Shown: positions 16,761 to 23,963, counted from the first letter of the stretch. The stretch is DNA of 45,556 nt from Actinomycetota bacterium (GCA_963169665.1 CAUJET010000048.1:1-45556); one strand, 5' to 3'. Made by a program: numbers and translations. Notes: generated from the sequence alone by a model not told the origin.

Positions 16761-17749
16761 GGCACCTCGAACGCGGTCGTCGCACGGGTTCGGGCGAGTT
16801 CGCTCGCGAGCTGGGCGATGGCTGCTGCGGCAGCGTCGGGCGATGGGCCGCGCTGCAGGACGAACGTCGGCCGGCAGAGCAGGTCGTCGACCCAGTCGGC
16901 GTCCAGCCGGTCACGTTCGACGGGCAGCGATGCCGCCCAGAACCGTCGCCTCGCCTCGTCGGCGTCGGCGCGCCACACCTGCAGGTCGGGGTCGGAATCG
17001 AGCAGCACGACCGCGTCGATCGCATGGGTCACGTGACGGCGGTCGGCGGGCGGTACGACGGGCACCTTCCAACCTTCTGCCGAGGTGTGCGGCACGAGCT
17101 CGATGCCGGCCAATTCGGGGAACCTCGCGGCGGCGGGCGCGGTGAGCATCATCCGCCACGGGTACCCGGCGACCTCGTCGACGGGGCGGCCGGCCGGGGC
17201 GTACACCCAGTCGTCGCTCGCCATCGACATGCCCCACCGGAGGCATGCGTACGTGATGGTGCTCTTCCCGGCCCCGGACGGGCCCCGCAGCAGGAGCCCG
17301 ACCTCGTCGTGGACGACGAGGGCGCTGTGGACGGCATGGAGTCGGCGGGCCGCGACGTGCACCGAGGTGAACGCCGCCTCGGCGAACAATCGAACGGCAT
17401 CCGCGATCCCCAGGAAGGAGTCCGCCAGGTCGAGCACCGCGGTCGATGAAGCATGGTCGACCGTCGCGGTCGACGATCCGCACCGCACGATGATGCCGTC
17501 GGCGAGGTGCTCGGCGGACACGTCGGGCCAGCCCGGATCGGCCGCGGTGTCGGCATGGCGACGCATCGAGACGTGCAGTTCCCCGCCCACGTCGAGGTCG
17601 TCGGGGTAGGCGCCGAGGGTGCCGGCGATCAGATCGACGGCGTGGGCGAGCAACGCATCGAGTGCAGCGTCGCGCGCAGCCGAGGGCACGAGATCGACGA
17701 CGAGACTCGTGCCCATCGGCCGGAACGTCCGCCTCGACGCTGGTGCCAT
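16757..17749 (-). CDS. HprK-like P-loop kinase
   Basis: A 330-residue protein whose C-terminal half resembles the HPr kinase/phosphorylase fold. Walker A GPSGAGKST is at 156-164, followed by ACLRWGMSMASDDWVY with D179-D180 at the HprK catalytic-acid position. The N-terminal 150 residues are not the normal HprK domain and I do not recognise them. HprK-like kinases outside sugar regulation occur in peptide natural-product loci (lasso-peptide kinases) and in small uncharacterised operons. No PqqD or HPr gene is visible nearby, so the substrate is open. It is the first gene of the operon, with a TACAGT box 8 nt upstream and no ribosome site. Confidence 0.82.
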   Translation of the reverse strand: MAPASRRTFRPMGTSLVVDLVPSAARDAALDALLAHAVDLIAGTLGAYPDDLDVGGELHVSMRRHADTAADPGWPDVSAEHLADGIIVRCGSSTATVDHASSTAVLDLADSFLGIADAVRLFAEAAFTSVHVAARRLHAVHSALVVHDEVGLLLRGPSGAGKSTITYACLRWGMSMASDDWVYAPAGRPVDEVAGYPWRMMLTAPAAARFPELAGIELVPHTSAEGWKVPVVPPADRRHVTHAIDAVVLLDSDPDLQVWRADADEARRRFWAASLPVERDRLDADWVDDLLCRPTFVLQRGPSPDAAAAAIAQLASELARTRATTAFEVP

Positions 17750-17757
17750 GCGGCGTG

Positions 17758-17763
17758 ACTGTA
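17758..17763 (-). promoter_or_regulatory. Leaderless-type -10 box (TACAGT) for the seven-gene operon
   Basis: Minus-strand hexamer 8 nt before the ATG at 17749. The 154-bp space up to the divergent WS/DGAT gene holds no other clear element. Confidence 0.5.
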
Positions 17764-17903
17764 GATGACCTGCGGATTTCGTGCCCCGGCGAGTGACCTT
17801 GTCCTCTCCCGGCCCGCGACGACGGGCGCGACGATGGCCAGGACGAGTATCCGGCGCATCGACCGGAACCGGGCCGGGGAGCGACGAACGGGATGGAGCA
17901 GAC

Positions 17904-19316
17904 ATGGAACGGATGAGCCCGCTGGATGCGACGTTCCTCCACATCGAGGACGGCATCAACCACATGCACATCGCCTCGTGCGCGGTGTTCGAGGGCCCGG
18001 CGCCTGCGTACGCCGACCTCGTCGCCCTGTTCCGCGGCAAGCTCCCGCTGGTGCCCCGGTATCGGCAGAAGGTGCGGTTCGTCCCCGGCGGGGTCGGCCG
18101 TCCGGTGTGGGTGGACGACCCGCACTTCCGGCTCGACTACCACGTCCGCCACACCGCGCTCCCGCCGCCCGGATCGCGCGACGACCTGCGCAACCTCATG
18201 GGACGGCTGATGTCGCAAGAGCTCGATCGGCACCGTCCGTTGTGGGAGACCTGGATGGTGGAGGGCCTCGCCGACGGGACATGGGCGCTCATCTCGAAGG
18301 TGCACCACTGCATGGTCGACGGCATCTCCGGCACCGACCTGATGGCGGTCGTGCTCGACTCGAGCCCCGAGGGGTCGGTCCCCGTGGAGGACCACTGGCG
18401 GCCGGCACCCGAACCGTCGGATGCGTCGCTGGTGCGCGACGCGCTCACCGACGCACTCGCGAGCCCCGACGAGGTCATGCGCTGGGGACGCTCGCTGACG
18501 CGCACACCCAAGCGTCTCATCGGTGACGCGAGCGAACTCGTGCAGGGCGCTCGCTCCCTGGGCGCACAGCTGAAGCCGAACGTGCTGCTGCCGATCGAGG
18601 GCACGATCGGTCCGCACCGCCGGTGGGCGTCGGCCCACACCACCATCGACGAGGTGAAGCAGGTGCGCGCCGCACACGGTGGCACGGTCAACGATGTCGT
18701 CCTCGCGGCGATCACCGCCGGATTCCGCGACCTGTTGCTCGCCCGCGGCGAGCAGCTCGACGGCGTGGTGGTCCGATCGCTCGTGCCGGTCTCGGTGCGC
18801 GCCAAGGGTGACCATTCGCTGAACAACCAGGTGTCGGCGATCATCGCCGAGCTGCCCGTCGGCATCGACGACCCGATCGATCGTCTCCACTCGATCCGCG
18901 CGCAGATGACCGGACTCAAGGAGTCGCACCAGGCCGACGCCGGCCGACGCCTCCTGGAGCTGGCCGACTACGCGCCGCCTGCGCTGTTGTCGGTGGGCTT
19001 GCGAACCGCGGTGACGGTGATGCGGCGACTCCCCCAGCGCAGCGTCAACACGGTGACCACGAACGTGCCCGGCCCGCAGATGCCGCTGTACGCGTGCGGA
19101 CGGGAGATGCTCGAGTACACACCGTTCGTCCCGCTGTCGCAGGGCATGCGAACCGGCGTCGCGATCCTGTCGTACAACCGGCGCATCGCATTCGGCGTCA
19201 CCGGCGACTGGGACTCGATGCCCGACATCGACCTCCTGGCCGACGGCATCACCCGGGGCATGGACGACCTGCTCGCCCACAGCCGCCCGGCCAAGAAGCG
19301 CCGCAAGGCGGGCTGA
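17904..19316 (+). CDS. Wax ester synthase/diacylglycerol acyltransferase (WS/DGAT)
   Basis: A 470-residue bacterial WS/DGAT. It esterifies acyl-CoA to diacylglycerol or fatty alcohol, producing storage lipid at the membrane. The start MERMSPLDATFLHIED is typical. The catalytic HHxxxDG motif is HHCMVDG at 134-140. Later landmarks are GTVNDVVLAAITAGFR, SLVPVSVRAKGD, the conserved LNNQVSA, and the C-terminal NVPGPQMPLYACG. A GGAG site 5 nt upstream fixes the ATG at 17904. The C-terminus ends in a basic tail (KKRRKAG). It faces patA and is divergent from the unknown operon. Confidence 0.94.
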   Translation: MERMSPLDATFLHIEDGINHMHIASCAVFEGPAPAYADLVALFRGKLPLVPRYRQKVRFVPGGVGRPVWVDDPHFRLDYHVRHTALPPPGSRDDLRNLMGRLMSQELDRHRPLWETWMVEGLADGTWALISKVHHCMVDGISGTDLMAVVLDSSPEGSVPVEDHWRPAPEPSDASLVRDALTDALASPDEVMRWGRSLTRTPKRLIGDASELVQGARSLGAQLKPNVLLPIEGTIGPHRRWASAHTTIDEVKQVRAAHGGTVNDVVLAAITAGFRDLLLARGEQLDGVVVRSLVPVSVRAKGDHSLNNQVSAIIAELPVGIDDPIDRLHSIRAQMTGLKESHQADAGRRLLELADYAPPALLSVGLRTAVTVMRRLPQRSVNTVTTNVPGPQMPLYACGREMLEYTPFVPLSQGMRTGVAILSYNRRIAFGVTGDWDSMPDIDLLADGITRGMDDLLAHSRPAKKRRKAG

Positions 19317-19431
19317 CCAGTCCGACCACGAGAACCGTCCGGCGACGGCCGCGGTCTCGCCAGACACAGACTCCCGGATGGGCCGGACGACCCACTGGAC
19401 CAACGGGTTCCTGACAGACGGCGCTCGGGCA

Positions 19432-19460
19432 GCGCGCCCAGTGCTCCGTAGCGCACGACA
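19432..19460. repeat. Third copy of a GCGCCCAG-centred palindromic repeat
   Basis: This 29-nt stretch in the 158-bp convergent space between the WS/DGAT and patA genes matches 36195-36223 at 24 of 29 positions, counted by eye, with the shared core GCCCAG(T/C)GCTCC and AGCGCAC. Its left arm is less perfect than in the 36184 copy. It could act as a terminator for the two facing genes or be a dispersed element. The rest of the intergenic space shows nothing else. Confidence 0.5.
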
Positions 19461-19474
19461 CAGCCGACCGGATG

Positions 19475-20416
19475 TCAGTCGGCTGATCTCGCGCTCTCCG
19501 CGTAGCCGGGGTCGGACGGCCAGTTCGGTTGGAACAGGTGCCACTGTTCGGGCGCGCGACGGATGAGGAACTCGAGCTCGTGGGCGAGCAGTTGGGTGAC
19601 GCGAGCGACGTCGTCGCGCAGCCCGCCACCCAGGCGCTGGATCGGCACCGGCGGACGCACGACACCGTGATGGCCGTTGTAGCGCTGCGTGAAGTACACC
19701 CCGGTCGGCAGGATCGGCGCACCGGTGCGCAACGACAGTGTCGCCGGGCCAGCGGGCAGGGTGGTGCGCTCGCCGAAGAATTCGACGTCGACGCCGGTGT
19801 GGTCGAGGTCGCGGTCGCACAGCAGGCACACCACCTCGTTGTCGCGCAACGCCTTCAGCACCGTGCTCCCGGCCTTCGGGCCGAGCGGCACGACGTTCAT
19901 GCCGAGGTCCTTGCGGAGATCGGCGAACCACTCGAACAGCTCCGGCGGATCCAACGGCTCGACCACCACCGTCAGCTTGTGGCCCTGGTCGGTCATCCAC
20001 CGACCGGCCCATTCCCAGCCGCCCAGATGCGGCAGGGCGAGGATCACGCCGTTGCCGCGATCGAGTGCGGGCAGGATGTGCTCGCGGTACCCCTCCGCGG
20101 AGAATCCCCGCTCCACGGCCTGCTTCGACATCGTCGGCAGCCGGAAGCTCTCCACGTAGTACTTGGCGTAACTGTCGAATGCTGTCTGCGTGGCCACCCG
20201 CATCGCGGCTCGTCCCATCGTGGGGTTCACGCGGCGCAGATGCCGTTGGAACATCTCCCGTCGAGCGGGATTGGCGAAGCTGGCGCTGAACCCGATGGAC
20301 GACGCGGCCGCAGCCGCGAGCGGGCCGGGCATCAACCGGGCAGCGAGCGACCCGAGGCGGTAACCGCTGACGGTGGCCGCGTCGGTGAATCGATTCCGTT
20401 CGACGGGGTCGGTCAT
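19475..20416 (-). CDS. patA: Phosphatidylinositol mannoside acyltransferase, PatA-like (LpxL/HtrB family)
   Basis: A 313-residue lysophospholipid/lipid A-type acyltransferase. In mycobacteria PatA moves palmitate to the 6-position of the mannose on PIM1. The acyltransferase HX4E motif is H130-LGGW-E135 in ALPHLGGWEWAG. VVPLGPKAGSTVLKALRDNEVVCLLCDRD and RTTLPAGPATLSLRTGAPILPTGVY are typical of the LpxL-like family. The C-terminal APEQWHLFQPNW is the conserved closing motif of actinobacterial members. It follows pgsA by 39 nt, the same order as Rv2612c-Rv2611c. Assignment to PatA rests on this synteny plus pimA in the window. Confidence 0.88.
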   Translation of the reverse strand: MTDPVERNRFTDAATVSGYRLGSLAARLMPGPLAAAAASSIGFSASFANPARREMFQRHLRRVNPTMGRAAMRVATQTAFDSYAKYYVESFRLPTMSKQAVERGFSAEGYREHILPALDRGNGVILALPHLGGWEWAGRWMTDQGHKLTVVVEPLDPPELFEWFADLRKDLGMNVVPLGPKAGSTVLKALRDNEVVCLLCDRDLDHTGVDVEFFGERTTLPAGPATLSLRTGAPILPTGVYFTQRYNGHHGVVRPPVPIQRLGGGLRDDVARVTQLLAHELEFLIRRAPEQWHLFQPNWPSDPGYAESARSAD

Positions 20417-20455
20417 GGTGCGTGGGTCAGTGGACGATCGGTCGCACGACCGACG

Positions 20456-21175
20456 TCAGTGCGACTGACGGTCGGAATCGCGACGGGCCTGGCCGCTGAG
20501 GCGTGAGATGCGCGTGCGGCGGCGCTCGGTGCGCACCACCTTGCGGCTCTGCCGACGACTGCGACGCATCTCGATCTTCGCTGCGGTGACGGGGGCGACG
20601 TCAGCCTGTTTCCACACCTTCACGAACCGCTGGATCGCGGTGACACCGGTGAGCACCATCATCACCCACAGGATCGGGATGAGCAGCGGCGGGATCAGCA
20701 GGCCGAGGCAGAACAGGATGATCCGCTCGGCACGCTCCATCAGGCCGCCCTTGGCGTCGAGACCCAGCGACTCGGCCTTCGCCCGCTGGTACGAGATGAC
20801 CGAGCTGAGCGCCATGATTGCGAACGGCAGGATCGCCATGTGCGGCGACTCCTCCGAGGCGAAGTACCAGGCGACGCCACCGAACAACAGGGCGTCGGTG
20901 ACGCGGTCGATGACCGAGTCGAAGAACGCACCGCGCTGACTGGAGGTGTTGGAGGCCTTGGCGAGCGCGCCGTCGAACAGGTCGGGCAGCGCAGCGAGGA
21001 TGACGAGCACGAGGCCGAGGCGGAGTTCGCCGAGACCGATGGCGACCGCGGCGCCCACGGCGACCAGAAGGCCCATCACGGTGAGATGGTCGGGCGACAT
21101 CCCGGTGCGGCGAAGGCCGGCTCCGACGGGCTTCACAGCCCGGTCGACCGACGCACGGAATTTTCCGTCGAACAT
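20456..21175 (-). CDS. pgsA: CDP-alcohol phosphatidyltransferase, phosphatidylinositol phosphate synthase-like (PgsA1)
   Basis: A 239-residue membrane enzyme with about six hydrophobic segments. It should join CDP-diacylglycerol to inositol phosphate, giving the precursor for PimA. The CDP-alcohol phosphotransferase signature is present as DLFDGALAK, eight residues, then GAFFDSVID. Here the usual Arg of DGxxAR is Lys, an unusual substitution beside the nucleotide site. The C-terminal 40 residues are very basic (RRSRRQSRKVVRTERRRTR). A TAGCCT box lies 8 nt before the ATG. Neighbours patA and the HIT gene support the inositol-phosphate reading over a glycerol-phosphate synthase. Confidence 0.88.
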   Translation of the reverse strand: MFDGKFRASVDRAVKPVGAGLRRTGMSPDHLTVMGLLVAVGAAVAIGLGELRLGLVLVILAALPDLFDGALAKASNTSSQRGAFFDSVIDRVTDALLFGGVAWYFASEESPHMAILPFAIMALSSVISYQRAKAESLGLDAKGGLMERAERIILFCLGLLIPPLLIPILWVMMVLTGVTAIQRFVKVWKQADVAPVTAAKIEMRRSRRQSRKVVRTERRRTRISRLSGQARRDSDRQSH

Positions 21176-21183
21176 GGAGTTTC

Positions 21184-21189
21184 AGGCTA
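21184..21189 (-). promoter_or_regulatory. Leaderless-type -10 box (TAGCCT) for pgsA-patA
   Basis: Minus-strand hexamer 8 nt before the pgsA ATG, within the 39-bp divergent space to the small plus-strand gene at 21215. Confidence 0.45.
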
Positions 21190-21214
21190 TCCCAGCCGTG
21201 GCACCATTGGGACG

Positions 21215-21520
21215 ATGTCCGACTCCTCTCCTGCCGATCTCGCCATCACGTTCCGGTCGCTCACCCGTCGACTGCGTGAGGCGCGAGGCGATCTGGGAGA
21301 CGGAGCGGTCACCACGCAGGTCGCCGCCATCGACCGTCATCTGGCCCGCGCCGCCCAACTGATGCGATCCACCAGTGATCCTGCCGCCGTCGCCGATGCG
21401 ATCGAGGCGGTGCCCGCCGACGGTTGGGGTGACGAGTTGACCGAGCTGCGAACGATCGCGCTCGAACTCGGTCGCGAGCTGCGCGCCGTCGCTGCGGCGA
21501 ACCCCGACCTGGCCGACTGA
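21215..21520 (+). CDS. Small helical protein of unknown function
   Basis: A 101-residue acidic protein. After a short Ser-rich start it is predicted by eye to be almost wholly alpha-helical (ITFRSLTRRLREARGDL, VAAIDRHLARAAQLM, DELTELRTIALELGRELRAVAAA), perhaps a two- or three-helix bundle. No family is recognised. It lacks a clear ribosome site or TANNNT box, so the ATG at 21215 is chosen on codon pattern. It sits between pgsA and a membrane-protein gene on the opposite strand. It could be a shadow, but the amphipathic pattern favours a real gene. Confidence 0.55.
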   Translation: MSDSSPADLAITFRSLTRRLREARGDLGDGAVTTQVAAIDRHLARAAQLMRSTSDPAAVADAIEAVPADGWGDELTELRTIALELGRELRAVAAANPDLAD

Positions 21521-21545
21521 CCGGCCGACGGATCGGCCGACGGGC

Positions 21546-22091
21546 TCATTCGGACCAGTCGTCCTCGGGGTTGATCTCGGCGAGGTGTTCGATCACGTTG
21601 CCATCGACAGCGTCGACGAGCACGAGGCCACGCTGACGGGGCGGGTTCTCGGCCGAGTACACCAGCACGCGCCACGTGGGTCGGCTGCGCAGCCCACGCC
21701 ACACCTGCTGTGCCGACGCGTGGCCGATCGCGAAACCGACGGCGCCCTGCGCAGCCACCAGGGCCTGCTTCTCATCGACGTGCATGCGCCACCCCGACGT
21801 GTACGACAACAGGCCCACCCCGCCGAACAGGATGGCGGCCCACAGCCACCCCTCGTTCACGACGACGCTGCCGTCGTCGCCCCGATTCGTGAGCCACACG
21901 GCCAGCGAGACCGCCGCGATCACCAGGTAGATGACTGCGGGGCGCCGCCGACGGCTGTTGTCGGGGAACTGGTACGGGCCGACGAAGCCGGCCGCGTTCA
22001 GGTCGTCCGGCAGCTGGTCGCGCAGGTCGTCCTGCGGGGCCTCCGTGCTGGTGCTCGAGGTGGCGGGCTGGCTGGCGTCGGAGTCGCTCAT
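21546..22091 (-). CDS. Two-helix membrane protein of unknown function
   Basis: A 181-residue protein with an acidic Ser/Thr-rich N-terminus (1-40), the motif AAGFVGPYQFPDNSRRRRP, two membrane segments (about 52-68 and 82-99) and a C-terminal domain of about 80 residues with WRMHVDEKQALVAAQGAVGFAIGHASAQQVWRG and LRSRPTWRVLVYSAENPP. I do not recognise the family. The C-terminal domain could be a small cytoplasmic or exported fold. A GGAGG site is 5-7 nt upstream of the ATG. It starts 13 nt after the HIT gene and is probably cotranscribed with it. Confidence 0.75.
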   Translation of the reverse strand: MSDSDASQPATSSTSTEAPQDDLRDQLPDDLNAAGFVGPYQFPDNSRRRRPAVIYLVIAAVSLAVWLTNRGDDGSVVVNEGWLWAAILFGGVGLLSYTSGWRMHVDEKQALVAAQGAVGFAIGHASAQQVWRGLRSRPTWRVLVYSAENPPRQRGLVLVDAVDGNVIEHLAEINPEDDWSE

Positions 22092-22104
22092 GACGGCCTC
22101 CAGG

Positions 22105-22614
22105 CTACGAGGCGGGCCACGATTTGCGAAGTTTGGCGGCGGTGTCCGGCAGCGCCTCGGGCAGGGTGCGCGTGTTCGCCGTCGCCGTCATGAAATTCGC
22201 GTCGCCAACCCAACGGGGCACGACGTGGACGTGGAGGTGCTCGCTCACGCTGCCGCCCGCCGGGCGACCGAGGTTGACGCCCACGTTGACACCCTGCGGC
22301 GCCAGCGCCGCCTTCACCGCCCGCACCGCATCGGTGACGGTGGCCCACAGCTCCTGGGTCTCGACGGCATCGAGTTCCTCGAGATCGGCGACCTCCCGGT
22401 ACGGCAGCACGAGCACGTGGCCCACGCTGTACGGGTAGGCGTTCATGATCGCGAACGCCGACGGGCCGCGGTGCACGACGTGGGTCTCCTCGTCGGACAG
22501 CCCGCTGCGCAGGATGCCGGTGAAGATGCTCACGCCCTCGGGGGTGGTGCGCAGATCGGCGGTGGTGACGTACGTGGCACGCCAGCCGTTCCAGAGCTGT
22601 TCGAGGGGGGTCAC
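22105..22614 (-). CDS. HIT family nucleotide hydrolase/phosphorylase (Rv2613c-like)
   Basis: A histidine-triad protein of 169 residues from the GTG at 22614. The triad is EHLHVHVVPRW. FAIMNAYPYSVGHVLVLPYREVADLEEL and GVNVGVNLGRPAGGSVSEHLH match the actinobacterial Ap4A phosphorylase-type HIT protein encoded between thrS and pgsA1 in M. tuberculosis. Such enzymes cleave dinucleoside polyphosphates. The frame stays open upstream to 22770, but a TATTTT box 6 nt before the GTG and the similarity of LEQLWNGWRATYV to mycobacterial N-termini favour this start. Confidence 0.9.
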   Translation of the reverse strand: MTPLEQLWNGWRATYVTTADLRTTPEGVSIFTGILRSGLSDEETHVVHRGPSAFAIMNAYPYSVGHVLVLPYREVADLEELDAVETQELWATVTDAVRAVKAALAPQGVNVGVNLGRPAGGSVSEHLHVHVVPRWVGDANFMTATANTRTLPEALPDTAAKLRKSWPAS

Positions 22615-22620
22615 CCCGCG

Positions 22621-22626
22621 AAAATA
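22621..22626 (-). promoter_or_regulatory. Leaderless-type -10 box (TATTTT) for the HIT gene
   Basis: Minus-strand hexamer 6 nt before the GTG at 22614. The AT-rich stretch stands out in otherwise GC-rich sequence and helps decide the start codon. Confidence 0.55.
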
Positions 22627-22652
22627 CACCCAGACACGCTCCTGCGATCGGG

Positions 22653-22658
22653 TATGGT
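22653..22658 (+). promoter_or_regulatory. Candidate -10 box (TATGGT) for the RIO kinase transcript
   Basis: Plus-strand hexamer about 240 nt upstream of the RIO gene. A start near 22665 would give a leader that includes the 17-codon ORF at 22711. It sits about 27 bp from the divergent HIT-gene box. Confidence 0.4.
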
Positions 22659-22710
22659 CACCATGTCGGCCACGAGGCGCTCGAGCAGCGCAGAACAGGA
22701 GGAACATCAC

Positions 22711-22764
22711 ATGATGACCCTGCCCTCCTTCTGCGTCCCTGCACGCACCTCGGCACTGCGCTGA
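22711..22764 (+). CDS. 17-codon leader ORF with strong ribosome binding site
   Basis: An AGGAGGAAC sequence lies 6 nt before an ATG opening MMTLPSFCVPARTSALR and a TGA at 22762-22764. The ribosome site is among the best in the window, much better than for most genes here. The ORF lies 134 nt upstream of the RIO-type kinase start, in what should be its 5' leader. An in-frame ATG at 22663 would extend it to 33 residues. The single Cys codon and a small hairpin downstream (22790-22805) allow an attenuation-type role, but no repeated codon run points to a particular amino acid. Confidence 0.5.
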   Translation: MMTLPSFCVPARTSALR

Positions 22765-22789
22765 CCGCACGCTTCGCGCTGCTCACGTC

Positions 22790-22805
22790 GCTCGACTGAT
22801 CGAGC
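22790..22805 (+). other. Small perfect hairpin in the RIO kinase leader
   Basis: GCTCGA and TCGAGC flank a CTGA tetraloop, 25 nt after the stop of the leader ORF. The stem is only 6 bp with no T run, so it is at most part of a larger leader structure. Confidence 0.3.
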
Positions 22806-22898
22806 ACCGGTGCCGTTCCCGCATGGATCTGCGAACTCGCCGATCCGTACGAATCCCTCGAACCCGTTCGAACACCTCGATTCCAGGAGAACGCCCTC

Positions 22899-23858
22899 AT
22901 GGCTGCACACCGCAGCACCCGCGGCAAGCGCCGCTTCGACGACGACGGTTGGACCCCGTCGTCCACCTCGATCCACTCCCCCATCCAGCAGACCGACGAC
23001 CAGGCGATCGACGAGGACCATCGAACCGATGACGCCGACCCGCTCATCGGGTTCGACGACGAGTTCGAGGACGAGCCCGTCTGGTCGAGCTACCGCGACG
23101 CGACCAAGGGACCAGACCCGGTGCCGGCCTGGGTCGTCACCGACCCGCGCGCGGTCGACACCGATCACGGCGTGCTGAAGACCGGCAAGGAGGCCGACGT
23201 GTCGCTGCTCGACCGGCGGCTCACCGCCGAACACGCGGACCGCGAGCCCGAGCAACAGTGCTGGCTCGCGGTGAAGCAGTACCGCAGCGCCGAGCACCGT
23301 ATGTTCCACCGTGACGCCGGCTATCTCGAAGGGCGACGCGTGCGCCGCAGCCGCGAGATGCGCGCCATGGCCACGCGCACGGAGTTCGGACGCGAGCTGA
23401 TCGCCGGCCAGTGGGCCCACGCCGAGTTCGCCGTGCTGTCACGCCTGTGGCAGGCCGGCGCTGCGGTCCCCTACCCGGTGCAGCTGATCGGCACCGAGCT
23501 GATGATGGAGTTCATCGGCAGCGACGGCGTGGCCGCGCCACGGCTCGCCCAGGTACGGCCCGACCGGATCGAGGCGGCAACCCTCTACGCACAGATGCGA
23601 GAGGTGCTGCGCCAGCTCGCCGACGCCGGCTACGCCCACGGCGACCTGTCGCCCTACAACGTGCTCGTCGACGACGGCAGGATCGTGCTCATCGACCTGC
23701 CACAGGCCGTCGACCTGGTCGGCAACCCGCAGGGCTTCGCCTACCTCCGCCGTGACTGCGACAACATCTGCTCGTGGTTCGCAGCGCACGGCGCACCGCA
23801 CGCGGATCCCGTGGAGCTCACCGAGTTCCTGCTCCGATCCGTCCCCGGCCTCGCATGA
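22899..23858 (+). CDS. RIO1-type atypical serine/threonine kinase
   Basis: A 319-residue RIO-family protein. The ATP loop is LKTGKEADV (93-101), the phosphate-anchoring lysine is K126 in LAVKQY, the catalytic loop is HGDLSPYNVL with D249, and the metal-binding motif is IDLPQ with D266, followed by the RIO-typical VDLVGNP. The first 90 residues are acidic and low in complexity. In archaea and eukaryotes RIO1 acts on small-ribosomal-subunit maturation; the role of bacterial members is not clear to me. An AGGAG site 9 nt upstream supports the ATG at 22899. It separates the HIT gene from thrS, which adjoin in mycobacteria. Confidence 0.9.
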   Translation: MAAHRSTRGKRRFDDDGWTPSSTSIHSPIQQTDDQAIDEDHRTDDADPLIGFDDEFEDEPVWSSYRDATKGPDPVPAWVVTDPRAVDTDHGVLKTGKEADVSLLDRRLTAEHADREPEQQCWLAVKQYRSAEHRMFHRDAGYLEGRRVRRSREMRAMATRTEFGRELIAGQWAHAEFAVLSRLWQAGAAVPYPVQLIGTELMMEFIGSDGVAAPRLAQVRPDRIEAATLYAQMREVLRQLADAGYAHGDLSPYNVLVDDGRIVLIDLPQAVDLVGNPQGFAYLRRDCDNICSWFAAHGAPHADPVELTEFLLRSVPGLA

Positions 23859-23866
23859 GCCAGGTG

Positions 23867-23963
23867 TTCCGTGAGCCGAACCCGCAGCACGTGCGGGTGC
23901 GGCTCACGAACCTCGGAAGAACGTGAGCGACATCAACAGCCGGTGCAGGTGCGGCTCACGGAA
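23867..23963. terminator. Nested palindromes between convergent RIO and thrS genes
   Basis: 23870-23886 and 23892-23908 form a 17-bp stem with one mismatch around a 5-nt loop. A second unit, GTGCGGCTCACG at 23949-23960, repeats the right arm. As a result 23867-23878 can instead pair perfectly over 12 bp with 23952-23963. The position between two stop codons suits a bidirectional terminator, though there is no T tract. Confidence 0.6.

Noticed and set aside
14301..17036. A 911-codon plus-strand open frame opposite the methyltransferase, radical SAM and kinase genes
   Set aside because: Its translation is Arg/His/Val/Asp-rich with no motif, and the minus strand holds clear families with overlapping starts. 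It is a GC-rich antisense shadow.
18968..19456. A 162-codon minus-strand frame starting MRYGALGALPE over the WS/DGAT end
   Set aside because: Its start lies in the intergenic repeat and the rest is antisense to WS/DGAT. The peptide has no recognisable motif.
16911..20012. A 1,033-codon minus-strand open frame across the HprK-like gene and WS/DGAT
   Set aside because: It is antisense to the WS/DGAT gene, whose HHCMVDG motif and ribosome site are clear. Composition is typical of a shadow frame.
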